Of a DNA stretch of 64,000 bases, positions 1-10,699 are shown one piece after another; position 1 is the stretch's first letter; every line of letters starts with the position of its first letter. Source of the stretch: Corydoras sp. C115 (lineage: Eukaryota > Chordata > Actinopteri > Siluriformes > Callichthyidae); NCBI GenBank assembly GCA_019802505.1, contig JAFMOC010000249.1, positions 356,505 to 420,504 of the forward strand, read 5' to 3'. Below the pieces are notes generated by a model that saw only the letters and a list, made by a program, of their open reading frames with translations, did not search any database and had not been told where the DNA came from. A program made the translations under genes and the position numbers.

Positions 1-18
1 CCACTAAGCCACCGTGCC

Positions 19-24
<6 letters not shown>
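1..24 (-). mobile_element. SINE-A head fragment cut by window edge
   Basis: The first 24 bases are the reverse complement of the tRNA-like head of the main SINE family of this window (GGCACGGTGGCTTAGTGG). The rest of the element lies outside. A TA-rich microsatellite follows directly. Confidence 0.7.
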
Positions 25-72
<48 letters not shown>

Positions 73-126
73 CATATATATATACATACACATATATATA
101 CACACACACACACACATACATATATA

Positions 127-157
<31 letters not shown>

Positions 158-175
158 AAAAAAAATTGCAGTCTG
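23..175. repeat. Compound (TA)n/(CA)n/(ATT)n microsatellite
   Basis: The block runs through TA repeats, short CA repeats and a run of ATT, and ends in poly-A at about 158-166. The two open frames over it (Tyr/Ile or Ile/Val/Cys-rich) are artefacts of the repeat. Confidence 0.9.
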
Positions 176-1059
176 TTATGTCCTAAAGGGGCTAAAAGGG
201 ACTGCATGTCAAAACTACAGTCTGACTTTCAATAACAATGCGGGACAACGTCTCAATTTGCGGGACGTGCGAAATTGCGTGACTGTCCCACACAAAGTGG
301 GACATCTGGTCATCCTATGTGTAAGTGACCCACACTGAGCTGTGACCTTCACCCCATTTAACACGGTAATGAACTAGAACAGAGACTCTGAGCCAGGTCC
401 TCTCACCCAACATCGGTACCCGACCTCCGGTCTGACGCTCTTCTACAGGAATGGACAAATATCCTCACAGCCGGATTTTAAAATCTCACAAAAAAATCTT
501 TTTAGAGGAGTGTAACGCTGTTACAGCTGCAGAGAGAGAGAGAGAGGGGGGGGGGGGGGTGTCCCCGTTAGAGCTTCTGAATGTTCTGTAGGACAGAGCT
601 GCCGTACGTTTAACCTGTTTACACATTTCTACATCATGTCCCCCTCTTTTACATTTTTTTTAGAGATATGCATTAAAGCAGTGATTCACCGGCTGCTTGA
701 TTCTCCACATAAAATACTGCAGATTCAGCAGAACTCGGGGTTCTGATTCATCTCAGGTTAAAAGAAAACGCAGAATCTCCACAATTTTACATTTACTGTG
801 GTTTCATATCCAGTTCTGCATTAACACAGTTCAATTACATTGAAATGAACACATTAAGAGGTGCATTATAAAGTGTTATAGTTGCATTTTAACACAACGG
901 AAGTTCCTGAAAGATAATTAAACACTCGTCTTATAAAGAGTGTTTCAAATATGTTAGTAGATTGAGTGTAAAATCAACTTTACTGCATTTAGACTTTTTG
1001 CGCACACTGATAACCACCCAAAGACTTAACACAACCCAGCACTTAAAGCAGCATTAGCC

Positions 1060-1118
<59 letters not shown>

Positions 1119-1744
1119 CTGTAAATCAGCGTAACGGATTGATGCTCGTATGATAAGCCAGGTTAAAGGCTGTGAAACTCGAGTCGGACTCAGACTATCA
1201 GAGTTAACTTTAGATCATTATATAATCTCTGACATTAACGAGATAATACTTTAAGTGTGATTGGAATGTTCTCATTTGTTCTCGAACATAAACTGAAGTA
1301 TAATTCTCAGGTTTTTATGATTCCATGATGAAGGGAATCCAACCAATGCTTTCAGAACCTTATGGTCAGCTCACTGTAAAGAAAACGCCTGACTGACCGG
1401 ATGTTCTGTAACAATTACATCATAACAACCTCTAAAGAACGGTGTGTTTCATAACCCGATACACGAGCTCTGCTATAGAAGTGAGCAACGTCCGGCGCCA
1501 TGGCAACTCGCCGTTGATGTCTTTCCTGTCTCGGTCAGGGATTAAATCCTGATTTATAAACATGCTGCGATACAAAAACCAGCATTTTATATAATTAAAA
1601 AAAAATACTGTACTGTATCATTCATTATTTATTTCTGGAATCTTGTTCAAGTTCTTTATTAATAGTGTTTTTGTAAAACAGTACATCAACATAAAGCAGC
1701 TTTACAGAGTTTAAAGCCCGAACTCTCAAAAAACAAGCCAAAGT
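176..1744. other. Non-coding sequence left of the 18-bp minisatellite
   Basis: No convincing exon is visible. It holds a short GA tract followed by poly-G (about 531-560) and a CA microsatellite at 1064-1115. It may be il15 5' intron or intergenic DNA; the sequence does not decide. Confidence 0.6.
1064..1115. repeat. (CA)n microsatellite
   Basis: An uninterrupted CA tract of about 26 repeats. Confidence 0.95.
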
Positions 1745-2262
1745 GACCGGGGCTCGGTGAGGGACCGGGGCTCGGTGAGGGACCGGGGCTCGGTGAGGGA
1801 CCGGGGCTCTGTGAGGGACCGGGGCTCGGTGAGGGACCGGGGCACGGTGAGGGACCGGGGCACGGTGAGGGACCGGGGCTCGGTGAGGGACCGGGGCTCG
1901 GTGAGGGACCGGGGCTCGGTGAGGGACCGGGGCTCGGTGAGGGACCGGGGCTCGGTGAGGGACCGGGGCTCGGTGAGGGACCAAGGTTCGGTGAGGGACC
2001 GGGGCACGGTGAGGGACCGGGGCACGGTGAGGGACCGGGGCACGGTGAGGGACCGGGGCTCGGTGAGGGACCGGGGCTCGGTGAGGGACCGGGGCTCGGT
2101 GAGGGACCGGGGTTCGGTGAGGGACCGGGGCTCGGTGAGGGACCGGGGCTCGGTGAGGGACCGGGGCTCGGTGAGGGACCGGGGCTCGGTGAGGGACCGG
2201 GGTTCGGTGAGGGACCGGGGCTCGGTGAGGGACCGGGGCTCGGTGAGGGACCGGGGCTCTTG
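1745..2262. repeat. 18-bp minisatellite, about 29 units
   Basis: The unit is GGGACCGGGGCTCGGTGA with a few variants: CACGG replacing CTCGG, GTTCGG, and one unit with CCAAGG. Because 18 is a multiple of 3 and the unit has no stop, open frames appear on both strands (RDRGSV, VPHRAP and TEPRSL repeats). These are not evidence of a gene. Variant units occur in blocks, which suggests local amplification. Confidence 0.95.
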
Positions 2263-2496
2263 CTCAGAGCTGGCTGTATGCTATAAGAATGTTCTCACTG
2301 CTTTTGGAACTGATAATGAATTCGTTGTCAAGGCTGCTGAATGCAGCACAAGCACTCTGTCCAGTTCCCTTCAAACAGAACCCAGTTCACCTCCAGCGCC
2401 CCCTCATGTCCTGTCTGACATTTCATTTTATTAACTTTCTTCTCTTTATTGTTTTAGCATCTATTTAAACTTGTATTATACTAGTACACTATATAT

Positions 2497-2740
2497 AAAC
2501 ACACACACACACACACACAATGTACAGTATCTGTACAGACATCCTGATGCTCGGATATCAGATATCAGTCCCTCATTCACACACACACACACACACACAC
2601 CACACACACAATGTACAGTATCTGTACAAACATTCTGATGCTCAGATATCAGATATCAGCCCCTCATTCAGGCCACACACAAACACACACAAACACACAC
2701 AAACACACACAAACACACACAAACACACACAAACACACAG
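2497..2740. repeat. Two ~100-bp tandem units with CA tracts
   Basis: A unit made of a CA tract followed by AATGTACAGTATCTGTACA, then a GATGCTC...ATATCAGATATCAG segment, occurs twice (about 2497-2590 and 2591-2672). A CACACAAA octamer array follows to about 2739. The unit contains the perfect inverted repeat TGTACAG...CTGTACA. Confidence 0.8.
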
Positions 2741-4026
2741 ACTTCTGTTTAAAAGGAAGGTTTATACCAATAAAAGGAGCAGATTAGATTTAATTTACAA
2801 TAAAAAAACAAAGTTCTAAAAAAACCTGTGGATGTCTGCAAGTACGTCCATGTTCTTTCCTTATGTAGTTAAAGTCTAGAATATTCAAATAAAAAAATAA
2901 TAAAAAAAAGACAAAAGAAATGACATTGCAGTTCATGCTGAAGAGGATGTTCACAGGGAGGGTTCCTTAAAATCATAAACCGCTGTGGTGTTTGGAGGGA
3001 AATACAGGCCATGAGGTTGAGTCCTCGGGTAATGCACACCTAGATGTTCCACAGAGGGAGGCGAAAGGCTAATCTTAGAACAGTTCAAACGTAGCAGAAC
3101 ACACAGCACCGAAAACTCGATGTATATCCATATCCAAAAATACAAAGCACATTTTTTAATTGATTTGTTAATTGAATTTTAGTTTTTTTTTCATTTTTTT
3201 TTCCAGAATGATTTAAAAGTCTTTTATTATCAAAGTCCTTCCACAAATCTGATGCCTTCATGCTGATGCTGTGGGTTTGAGCTTCATTTATCTGGTATTT
3301 TAACGTTTCTATAACTGAACAGACTTGCAGATCATTAATCACAGAGTCCAGAACTCGAAGCCCGTGCTTTACAGAACGGATTCTCTGCCGCTGTTTTTAT
3401 AAACCATGCTGCAACATGAACCTGTCAGCACGTTTTGTTCCTAATGAACCCTTTGATCTCTTTCAGAGAACTGTGAGATGCATTTGTGTCCTCTGTTGCT
3501 TTGACAGGAACGTGGAGTACCATTTGAACTTCGAGGTTTGGAATTCGTTTTTAATTATAAGGTATTTACTCTAAAGGTAACACGATGTATAACGTTATGT
3601 TGTTATAGAGATCAGATGATTACAATCTCAGTGTCTTACGTTCGTTATTGTTTTAATGCGAAATAACATTTTGGCATCGAAAAAAGTCAGCACAGGTATT
3701 CTATATATTCTATTATTTAGTGAAAATAATTTCTGCGTGCCCCTTCGAGGTACATACCTGCGTTTCTTTATTAAAGTCGACAGACAGCGTGCTGCGAGTG
3801 GAACTTTATTTTTGTTCCGTGCGAGTCGCTTCGTCTAAAGTTTCAACTAAGAACACATCTGTCTTATTGTCGTCATGACGATGCTGTGGCACTCTGACAA
3901 CTGATTAATTGTAGGGTGTTTAATCACGATTAATTGTCTCATCCTTATTATAGAAATATCGATTCTTCTGCATTAACTTTTATATAAGGACATGAAAGAT
4001 TTTATTTCAAACAAATGTTTTAGAGT

Positions 4027-4160
4027 CAGTGATGGATTGGCGCCCTGTTCTGGGTGGATCTGCCCAGCGCCCGAGACGTTCTCCCCTGGATGGGCATGGG
4101 GAACCCCACCATGACCCTAATAGAGGATAAAGCGGGAGATAATGAATGAATGAATGAATG
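4027..4160 (+). mobile_element. SINE-A, 3' part only
   Basis: It matches the 3' half of the family: GATGGATTGGCGCCCTGT, then TCTGCCCAGCGCCCGA, CTGGATGGGCATGGGGAA and CCCTAATAGAGGATAAAG, ending in a (GAAT)n tail. The tRNA-like head is missing, consistent with 5' truncation on integration. Confidence 0.85.
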
Positions 4161-4483
4161 TTTTAGAGTTTTAGAACTGTGAGGATTAGAAATAAGATCA
4201 ATCAGTTCAAATGAGCATCAAAGCTTGTTACCAGATTAAAGATAAATAATTTGAGAGTTATATTTAGTTGTGAAATACTCTGCTGGTTGTGAAGTGTGAG
4301 TGTTAGAATCCCTGTGTGCCGAGGCTTAGTGTTCCATGATGCACTCGGTGCACAGAGGCATTAAAAGACCTGCAGGGTACACCTACAGCAGATTTAATCA
4401 CTCCCAGATTGAGATGCTTCCTCGTTTGTAACTATAACAGCTTCCACTTACAACACACACGGTAACAAACACACCACGCCCAC

Positions 4484-4489
4484 TATAAA
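4484..4489 (+). promoter_or_regulatory. il15: Possible TATA box upstream of il15 coding exons
   Basis: TATAAA lies 64 bp before an ATG at 4553 in good context (AAACCATGG). A transcript starting about 30 bp downstream of the TATA would reach that ATG. This is positional inference only; il15 genes normally have upstream exons, so it may be coincidence. Confidence 0.25.
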
Positions 4490-4620
4490 GCACGGTGTCG
4501 CCAACACGGAGTTCAGCAGCTGTTGACTTGTCATCAAACTTTAATTAAAACCATGGACTGTCTGTGTAAACCTGTATTCTACATGTTTTTAACATGAGGC
4601 CCTTAACATCTTCTGTACAG

Positions 4621-4717
4621 CTGCCTGAGTTTACTCATGACCCGAGTGGACGCTCATGCAAATCAGAGCCTGCTGGAGCTGCAGACAGAGCTCAGAGAAA
4701 TCAGTCGTGTGTCATTG
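4621..4717 (+). CDS. il15: il15 exon (signal-peptide end and helix A)
   Basis: The acceptor is TTCTGTACAG and the donor GTAAGC. One base then 32 codons read CLSLLMTRVDAHANQSLLEL, then QTELREISRVSL. The hydrophobic start fits the tail of a signal peptide and the rest fits helix A. The exon ends on a codon boundary and joins the next in frame. A long frame in another phase (4594-5031) crosses the donor and is spurious. Confidence 0.8.
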
Positions 4718-4821
4718 GTAAGCATGGCAACACATTTCACCTTCCATCAGAAAAACAAACCCCGCGCTCTACACCTCAACCAAAACCGAACTCTGCACCC
4801 AATCAGCTCATTCGTTTAACA

Positions 4822-4971
4822 CACAAAAAGGTGCTAGAGCCTATCCCGGCACATCAAAAATTCACACACATATTTAATCCACCTACCAACATGTGTTTTT
4901 GGATTGTGGGAGGAAACCAAAGCCCACACAGACATGGGGAGAACATGCAAACGTCACCCAGCAGGGACCTC
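4822..4971 (-). mobile_element. Degenerate SINE fragment
   Basis: GTGTTTTTGGATTGTGGGAG followed by GGAGAACATGCAAAC matches, in reverse orientation, the part of the SINE body shared by several teleost tRNA-SINEs. It lies in an il15 intron. No tRNA-like head is recognisable and divergence is high. Confidence 0.5.
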
Positions 4972-5157
4972 ATGCTTAGAGGTCGACTTAAACTAATGTT
5001 TTATTCTTTATTACTTCAGTTTGTCTCATAATTTGAATCTAAAAATAAATCTGGATTAAAACCCTAGTCTGAACTAAGTAATTAAACTAAACTTTATGTA
5101 GAAATTTATATCATAATCTTAGTTTGATTTCTGAATTTTAAATGTGTGTGTTTGTAG

Positions 5158-5199
5158 AATTCGACGGCATCCTTGTACACTCCAAACACAGACGTCATG
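5158..5199 (+). CDS. il15: il15 exon (LYTP segment)
   Basis: This is a 42-nt exon of 14 codons, NSTASLYTPNTDVM, with acceptor TTTGTAG and donor GTAAGT. The xLYTx motif after helix A is conserved in IL-15 (human ATLYTESDVH). It contains an NST glycosylation sequon. Its small size and borders on codon boundaries agree with the IL15 gene family. Confidence 0.85.
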
Positions 5200-5841
5200 G
5201 TAAGTGTCTCTCTCTCTGTAGAGCTGTTGTTCTGTAGCAGATGGTCATGACACCGTACGTCTTCATTAAAGACGACATTTCAACTTCATTCACACATTAC
5301 AGTTTGTTCTGGGTTTTTAAAAACAGCATGGTGGAGTTTATGCAGGGTCCGCAATATTTACAGGACTGTTACGATCAATACATATCATTGAAACCATTTG
5401 CACATTAAGAAACGAGTGCGTGGTGGTGCAGGGGTGCGCACTGGTTTAAAATGGTCAGTTTGGATTAGCTGTTCTGGTTTGAGATGAATTGAAATGAAAG
5501 TTCTAATCATCAAATTAAACACTGAAACAACTCTTTATGTCTTTATGTATTTTATATGATACTGCAGCAGAGAACACTGTGGATCATAACATCACGGCTG
5601 TGGTTGCTGACCCCAGCTGAAGGTGAGTATCGTAGAACCACAGCTGTGATGTTATTTCCAATAAGCTGAGTGTTCTCTTACGTTCTAGAGCTCGCTTTAT
5701 TGAGAGCCTTTCCTGCAATAAATCACTACAGATATATTTAATGGTTCATTTGCTTCTGCGTGTATAAATTGTTCAGCGTGTGCACTGACCGACCCAGATT
5801 ACACAGAATTATTTCATTCAGCTTGGTTTATTTTTGTGTAG

Positions 5842-5964
5842 AACTGCAGTCATAGAACAATGACCTGCTTCCTGCTGGAGCTGGAGGTTCTACTAAATGA
5901 AATAAACCACACGAGCAGCCTGATGATGTTATTTCACCTTAAAAAATATTATGAACCTGTCATG
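5842..5964 (+). CDS. il15: il15 exon (central helices)
   Basis: Its 41 codons start NCSHRTMTCFLLELEVLLNE and end KKYYEPVM. Acceptor is TTTTTGTGTAG and donor GTGAGT. The CX6C pair aligns with the two cysteines of human IL-15 CKVTAMKC, each of which pairs with a cysteine of the later CKEC motif. NCS and NHT sequons are present. Confidence 0.9.
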
Positions 5965-6138
5965 GTGAGTTGAAGCTGTTTTTTAAAAAAAAAACAATCA
6001 TTATATGATTTTGATCTTCAGATTTCAGTTTCATTTTCACCCGACGTTCAGAAGCTCTGTGTGGGGCTGCATGTCCTCCCCGTGCCTGTGGGGTGATGGG
6101 TTGTCTGTGACGCTCTGTTGTTTGTGCTTCTTTTGCAG

Positions 6139-6267
6139 TGCCGTGGATGTAACTCAGCGTGTGAACAGTACCAACAAACCAACCCCACCACGTTCCTAAC
6201 ACAGATGACGCAGTTTACTGAAAAACTGATGTCACGGACTTCTCAAAGTGACTGTGATCAGAACTGA
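6139..6267 (+). CDS. il15: il15 last coding exon
   Basis: The acceptor is CTTCTTTTGCAG. It has 42 codons plus TGA: CRGCNSACEQYQQTNPTTFL, then helix D, ending SQSDCDQN. CRGC corresponds to the CKEC motif of mammalian IL-15. Two further cysteines (in NSAC and SDC) are extra compared with the human protein. The 3' UTR follows; an AATAAA at 7164-7169 is a possible but unproven poly(A) signal. Confidence 0.9.
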   Translation, partial: CRGCNSACEQYQQTNPTTFLTQMTQFTEKLMSRTSQSDCDQN

Positions 6268-6645
6268 GAGGACCTCAAAGCCAGGATGTGAGGGAATGTA
6301 GCGTTTGTACATGAACGTGTGAATGTATTAATGTCACTAATTTTATAAAGGTTCCATAATGTCAATATTTATAAGCTCACGTTAAACCAAGCTATTTTGT
6401 CTGTAAATAATGTTTCTGGTGGAATGTAGCATGGAATCAGAGCTGGATGTTTCAGGCGGCTCTGTTGGGAGGGTGGTGGTGCATTTACCCCTGTGCAGCA
6501 GCCGAACACACAACATGTACCTTTAGTAAAGAAAGTCATCAGGGTATGATTACGTGCTCTGCCACCCTCATGTGACGGGAATGAGGATGTGGTTTACATG
6601 GTTTTAAGGAAGTGACGGATGTTTTTAATGTCTTTTAAAGTAAAC

Positions 6646-6647
<2 letters not shown>

Positions 6648-6678
<31 letters not shown>
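6648..6678. repeat. (CA)n microsatellite
   Basis: A short uninterrupted CA tract downstream of il15. Confidence 0.9.
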
Positions 6679-6682
<4 letters not shown>

Positions 6683-7023
6683 CATGACTACTTTACTAGA
6701 GACCTCATTTAGCCTGCACAGCCACCTCTTATCATTTTGAAATGGTTCTGCGGGGGTTCTGCTCCACACAGAGGGACATGTTTTTGAAAGTCTGCTCTAT
6801 CTCCCACAGAGCCAAATCTTGGGACCCTGAAAACAGGGAAGTAAAGAGAACTCTTGTGTTCCTGGAACCAATCTCTGACTCTGTGATACCTGCAGCATGA
6901 TGCAGTGACCTGCGGTCTGCAGGACGATGGTGCTGGACACTTTTGGTTGGTGGATTATTCTCAGTTCAGCAGTGACACAGAGGGTTAAACTGCAGCAGCA
7001 CTGCTGTGTCTGATCCACTCGTA

Positions 7024-7024
<1 letters not shown>

Positions 7025-7089
<65 letters not shown>
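7025..7089. repeat. (CA)n microsatellite at end of a repeat-E fragment
   Basis: A CA tract of about 32 repeats directly follows TGTGTCTGATCCACTCGTAC, a segment of an interspersed teleost repeat. The CA tract probably grew from the CA-rich stretch of that element. Confidence 0.9.
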
Positions 7090-7091
<2 letters not shown>

Positions 7092-8106
7092 CCACTGTCA
7101 CCTACTTACTTTCTTCTAAATAATAATTGTGAATGGAAGCTCAAGGAAACATCCAGCTCTGGAAATAAAGATCTAAAAAAATGTGAAAAAATCAACAAAA
7201 AAACTGAGTAAAATATAATGATGATGATATATGTGTAAAATATCAATTGTCATTATATTGTACTCATTTTTTTTTTCTTAAACAAAAGTGCTTTACAGTA
7301 AAAGAATAAAAGTAAAACCCTGCATTCTGATTGGCCGCCTCTCAGCTCTATCTGTTTGATTTTTGCGTGATGTTGATGAGGAGCAGGTCCCGCTGTTTTA
7401 TTGCTCCATGTTTCTCAGGTGGAAATCATTTTTAGCCTTCATCACTTATTCCGTCCGTATCGAGTGAAGAGTCAGCGTCCAGACGCTTAACCATTACAAA
7501 CTTGCGGCTCATTTATAATATTGTTCATTATTATGACATCATCAATGCAAAACTCAGACATTACATTAAAGGTAGTTATTATATTATTGACTGCTACACA
7601 TTTGCACTTCAGACTTCTCTGAAAGTATAGACGAGTTTAAAGTCTTTCATTGCTGTATCTTTTTTTTTTTTTTTTAGATAACACTTTAAATTACAACCTG
7701 CTAATTACAGGACAACTAAAGGAAAAGTGTCTGATCATTTATTTAAATGTCTTTCACTCATATTGGCCGATACTACGGGGATGCTGAAGAGCATCAAAGT
7801 CAACGAAAACCATTCTATTTTATCACTTCATTTATCAATTACACATAAAACACAAGCGTAAATAATGTTGCATTATGAAATAATACTATATTACAGTTAT
7901 TTATCTCAGTTTAAAGAATTCTGCATCATTTATATTGTAAGTAAATCTGAATATTAACTCTGCGGTGCTGCGGTGAACTTTCATTAACTCTAAAAATCAA
8001 AGTGTAAGGGAAGTTCACATTGTGAACTTGTGATACCATGTTTTTATTACCGTATTTGAATGTGATACTCCTTCAGATTAAATGTAATATACAATTCTCT
8101 CTCTCT

Positions 8107-8108
<2 letters not shown>

Positions 8109-8144
<36 letters not shown>
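8109..8144. repeat. (TA)n microsatellite
   Basis: A TA tract preceded by a short CT tract. Confidence 0.9.
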
Positions 8145-8146
<2 letters not shown>

Positions 8147-8411
8147 CTTGTAAAATAAATAAACTGTACCTTTTTGCTTTTTGTATATAAGATTTAAGAG
8201 AGATAAAAGTTATCCTGAAGAATGAGTTGCTGAGTTTTATTGTCAGAATGAAATAACTTCACGTTTGGGAGATATGAGTGTCAAGCAGAGCAGGGCCTAT
8301 CCCGTCGCCTGATGCTTAAATTATTTAATTATTTACAGAATAATGCACCCTGACACTGTTATACATTTTCCCTAAAGTCTTTTGCGAGACAGTTTGCACA
8401 GCAAGCCTCAA

Positions 8412-8414
<3 letters not shown>

Positions 8415-8466
<52 letters not shown>

Positions 8467-8480
8467 GGGGGGGGGGGGGT
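8415..8480. repeat. (GT)n plus poly-G
   Basis: About 24 GT repeats run directly into a run of G. Confidence 0.95.
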
Positions 8481-9370
8481 GTTCAATGTGAAATTAGGAG
8501 TGTGGCATCAAACTACAGATCATTTTAATTGGAATACACTCCTGGGTGTTTCTTTATTTTACAGATCAATGAAATCAGAACAAGATAATTTACATTTACA
8601 TTTAGTCCTTTAGCTGAAGCTTTTATCCAAAGCGACTTACAAATGAGAACATTTCGACTTACAAATGAGAACATTTCTGCAGAAAACCAACTGCACTGTA
8701 CATTCATCAAACCTGATTGTTATTAGATGCTGCGCCCCCCCCCCTTTTTTTTTATTTTATTATTTTTTTACAACAGGTATTTGTTAAAGAGATGCGTCTT
8801 CAGTAGTTTCTTAAAACTGCTCAGTCAAAGTCGAAACGAAAGTCAAAGTCAAAGCTTAGAGATCAGAACGAAATAAAAGCAAGAATCTGAAAACTTCTGA
8901 ATCTGCAATCTTTCACTTTTATTTTAATTCAGTCAGGTTTTAAATTAAACTCAAAGAATTCATTAAGGTTGATTAAACACTGGATTTTACAGATGTTATA
9001 TATATTTATATATATATTTATGTTTAATGAAGTTTCATGATTCTTGGTTTTATTCTGTTTAAAATACAAGTTTGTTAAACTCTCTCAACTCACAAACAAA
9101 TGTTCTTCCTGTTTCTTTTTTGTAAACTAAAGCAGAAGAACTGAAGCCGGTTGCTCTGTAATGTAATGTGTAATGTTGGGGTAACTGCAGGTTCAGGGTT
9201 TGCCATTGGGTTTAAGTTATTCTTATGTTTTTGCTGTTTTCTGCTGTTTTCTGCTCAAAACCAGTTTTATTTTATTTTGATATATTTTAACTCCACAGTG
9301 TGATTTATACAGAAGTCAAAGCTTTGGGTGGAACAGATATGATGGTAAAAAGTGGACAGCATGATCATAC

Positions 9371-9427
9371 ACATTTGTAAGTCGCTTTGGATAAAAGCGT
9401 CTGCTAAATGACTAAATGTAAATGTAA
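9371..9427 (+). mobile_element. SINE-B tail fragment
   Basis: GTAAGTCGCTTTGGATAAAA, then GCGTCTGCTAAATGAC and a TAAATG-type tail. This is the 3' end of the second tRNA-derived SINE family of the window. A minus-orientation piece of the same tail lies at about 8590-8650. Confidence 0.75.
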
Positions 9428-10367
9428 GCATGAATAGCAATATAAAATAACACAATTACACCCGATAATAAAAATACATTAAATTACAGGTTACAATTAA
9501 AAACATTAGGATCGACCAAACGATGCAGAGTTAATGTGACTGCTTTAACTTCCCATAATGCACCGCTGTCACTGCACCTGGTTTAATAACACAGGTGGAG
9601 TTTACTGTAAGTGCACGTCACTGTGCAGTATACTACACTACACTCAATACAGCAATTAACTAACTTCTCAACGAACCCCCCGCGACAATAGAACATCATT
9701 ATTTTGATCAAATAAAATGTAAAACATCTTTTAAAGTTTAGATCTAAAATGAGCAGGAAGTCGTTTGACTGAACAAAGCTTCAGCAGCAAAACCAACAAA
9801 CAAACCAGTTTAACCAGGTCAACCCAAACCAAACCACATCACTCAACCACCCAGAACATCCTCATCTTCATCATCATCATCATCATCTTCATCCACTCAG
9901 CCAACTCAACCCACACAGTACAGCAGAATCAGAATAAACCTACCTTCTTCACCTGAGGAGCTGAAGGCCGCTGCTCAATCCAACGCTCATTACATCCAAA
10001 CTACCTGTCAGTTCAGTGCGCCTTCGATAGGGGGCGCTGCAGCCGCCGCGATTCCAGAGACTACAGAATGGAACTGTACAACTACAAAGTTGATGTGTAT
10101 GATCAGAGAACCTGACATGAATAAGATTTAAAAACACATCTGTAATTCATAAAGGAACCCAGGGGCGTTTTTAGGGTTTAGGGGTGTTTTTAGGGTTTAG
10201 AAACATCAGGGGCTTTAGCCCAGATCCCTTATTGCCCCCTCTGTCCTCTTTAAAAATTGCCCTTTCATGAGGGTATTTATCCATTTTTCAAACTGTTGTT
10301 ACATTCATTTTGTTTGATCATTTATTAATTATATTGGAAATTTTTTTTTATAACATTAAATATGTCT

Positions 10368-10699
10368 AGGGCGGCACGGTGGCTTAGTGGTTTAGCACGT
10401 TCGCCTCTCAGCGCTAGGGACTCCCGGTTCGAATCCCCATCTGGGTGGAGTTTCCATGTTCTCCCTGTGTCTGCATGGGTGTCCTCCCACAGTCCAAAAA
10501 CATGGATCAAGTCGATTGAATTCTCAAAATTGCCCCATATAGAGTGTGTCTGTGTGAGTGAGTGTGTGCCCAGCGATGGATTGGCGCCCTGTCCTGGGTG
10601 TATCTGCCCAGCGCCCGAAACGTTCTCCCCTGGATGGGCATGGGGAACCCCACCGCGACCCTAATATAGGATAAGGCAGAAGATAATGAATGAATGAAT
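10368..10699 (+). mobile_element. SINE-A, complete copy with target-site duplication
   Basis: This is the best complete forward copy. The head GGGCGGCACGGTGGCTTAGT carries a pol III A-box-like sequence, and GGTTCGAATCC is a B-box match, so the family is tRNA-derived. The body has GGTGGAGTTTCCATGTTCTC, then CCATATAGAGTGTG, GGATGGGCATGGGGAA and a (GAAT)n tail. AAATATGTCT occurs at 10358-10367 and again at 10700-10709, a 10-bp target-site duplication. It resembles the Mermaid/DANA type of fish SINE from memory. Confidence 0.9.

Larger units (their letters stand above)
2263..4620. other. Sequence between minisatellite and first recognised il15 exon
   Basis: It contains a partial tandem duplication with CA tracts at 2497-2740 and a partial SINE at 4027-4160. 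A possible TATA box and start codon lie just before the first recognised il15 exon. No exon of the il15 signal-peptide region can be named with confidence. Confidence 0.5.
4621..6267 (+). other. il15: il15 gene, 3' four coding exons (interleukin-15)
   Basis: Interleukin-15 is a secreted four-helix cytokine that signals to T and NK cells through the IL-2/15 receptor beta and common gamma chains. Four exons (4621-4717, 5158-5199, 5842-5964, 6139-6267) join in frame to give 129 residues plus a stop. Diagnostic features in order are a hydrophobic stretch (CLSLLM), a LYTP motif, CSHRTMTCFLLELEVL (compare mammalian CKVTAMKCFLLELQVI) and a CRGC motif followed by a final helix. Splice positions after the LYTP segment and just before CRGC match those I recall for mammalian IL15. 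Four N-glycosylation sequons are present (NQS, NST, NCS, NHT). The signal-peptide start is not established. inpp4b lies convergently downstream, as in human. Confidence 0.88.

Noticed and set aside
1757..2434. RDRGSV-repeat open frame and its minus-strand counterparts
   Set aside because: An 18-bp repeat without stops; no start context, splice sites or family match.
5568..5622. Exon-like 55-nt segment between il15 exons (CTGCAG acceptor, GTGAGT donor)
   Set aside because: Its length breaks the frame between the LYTP exon and the CSHRTMTC exon, which join correctly without it, and its peptide has no IL-15 similarity.
10368..10440. tRNA-like A and B boxes (also in other SINE copies)
   Set aside because: They are the promoter heads of SINEs followed by SINE bodies, not tRNA genes with a complete cloverleaf.
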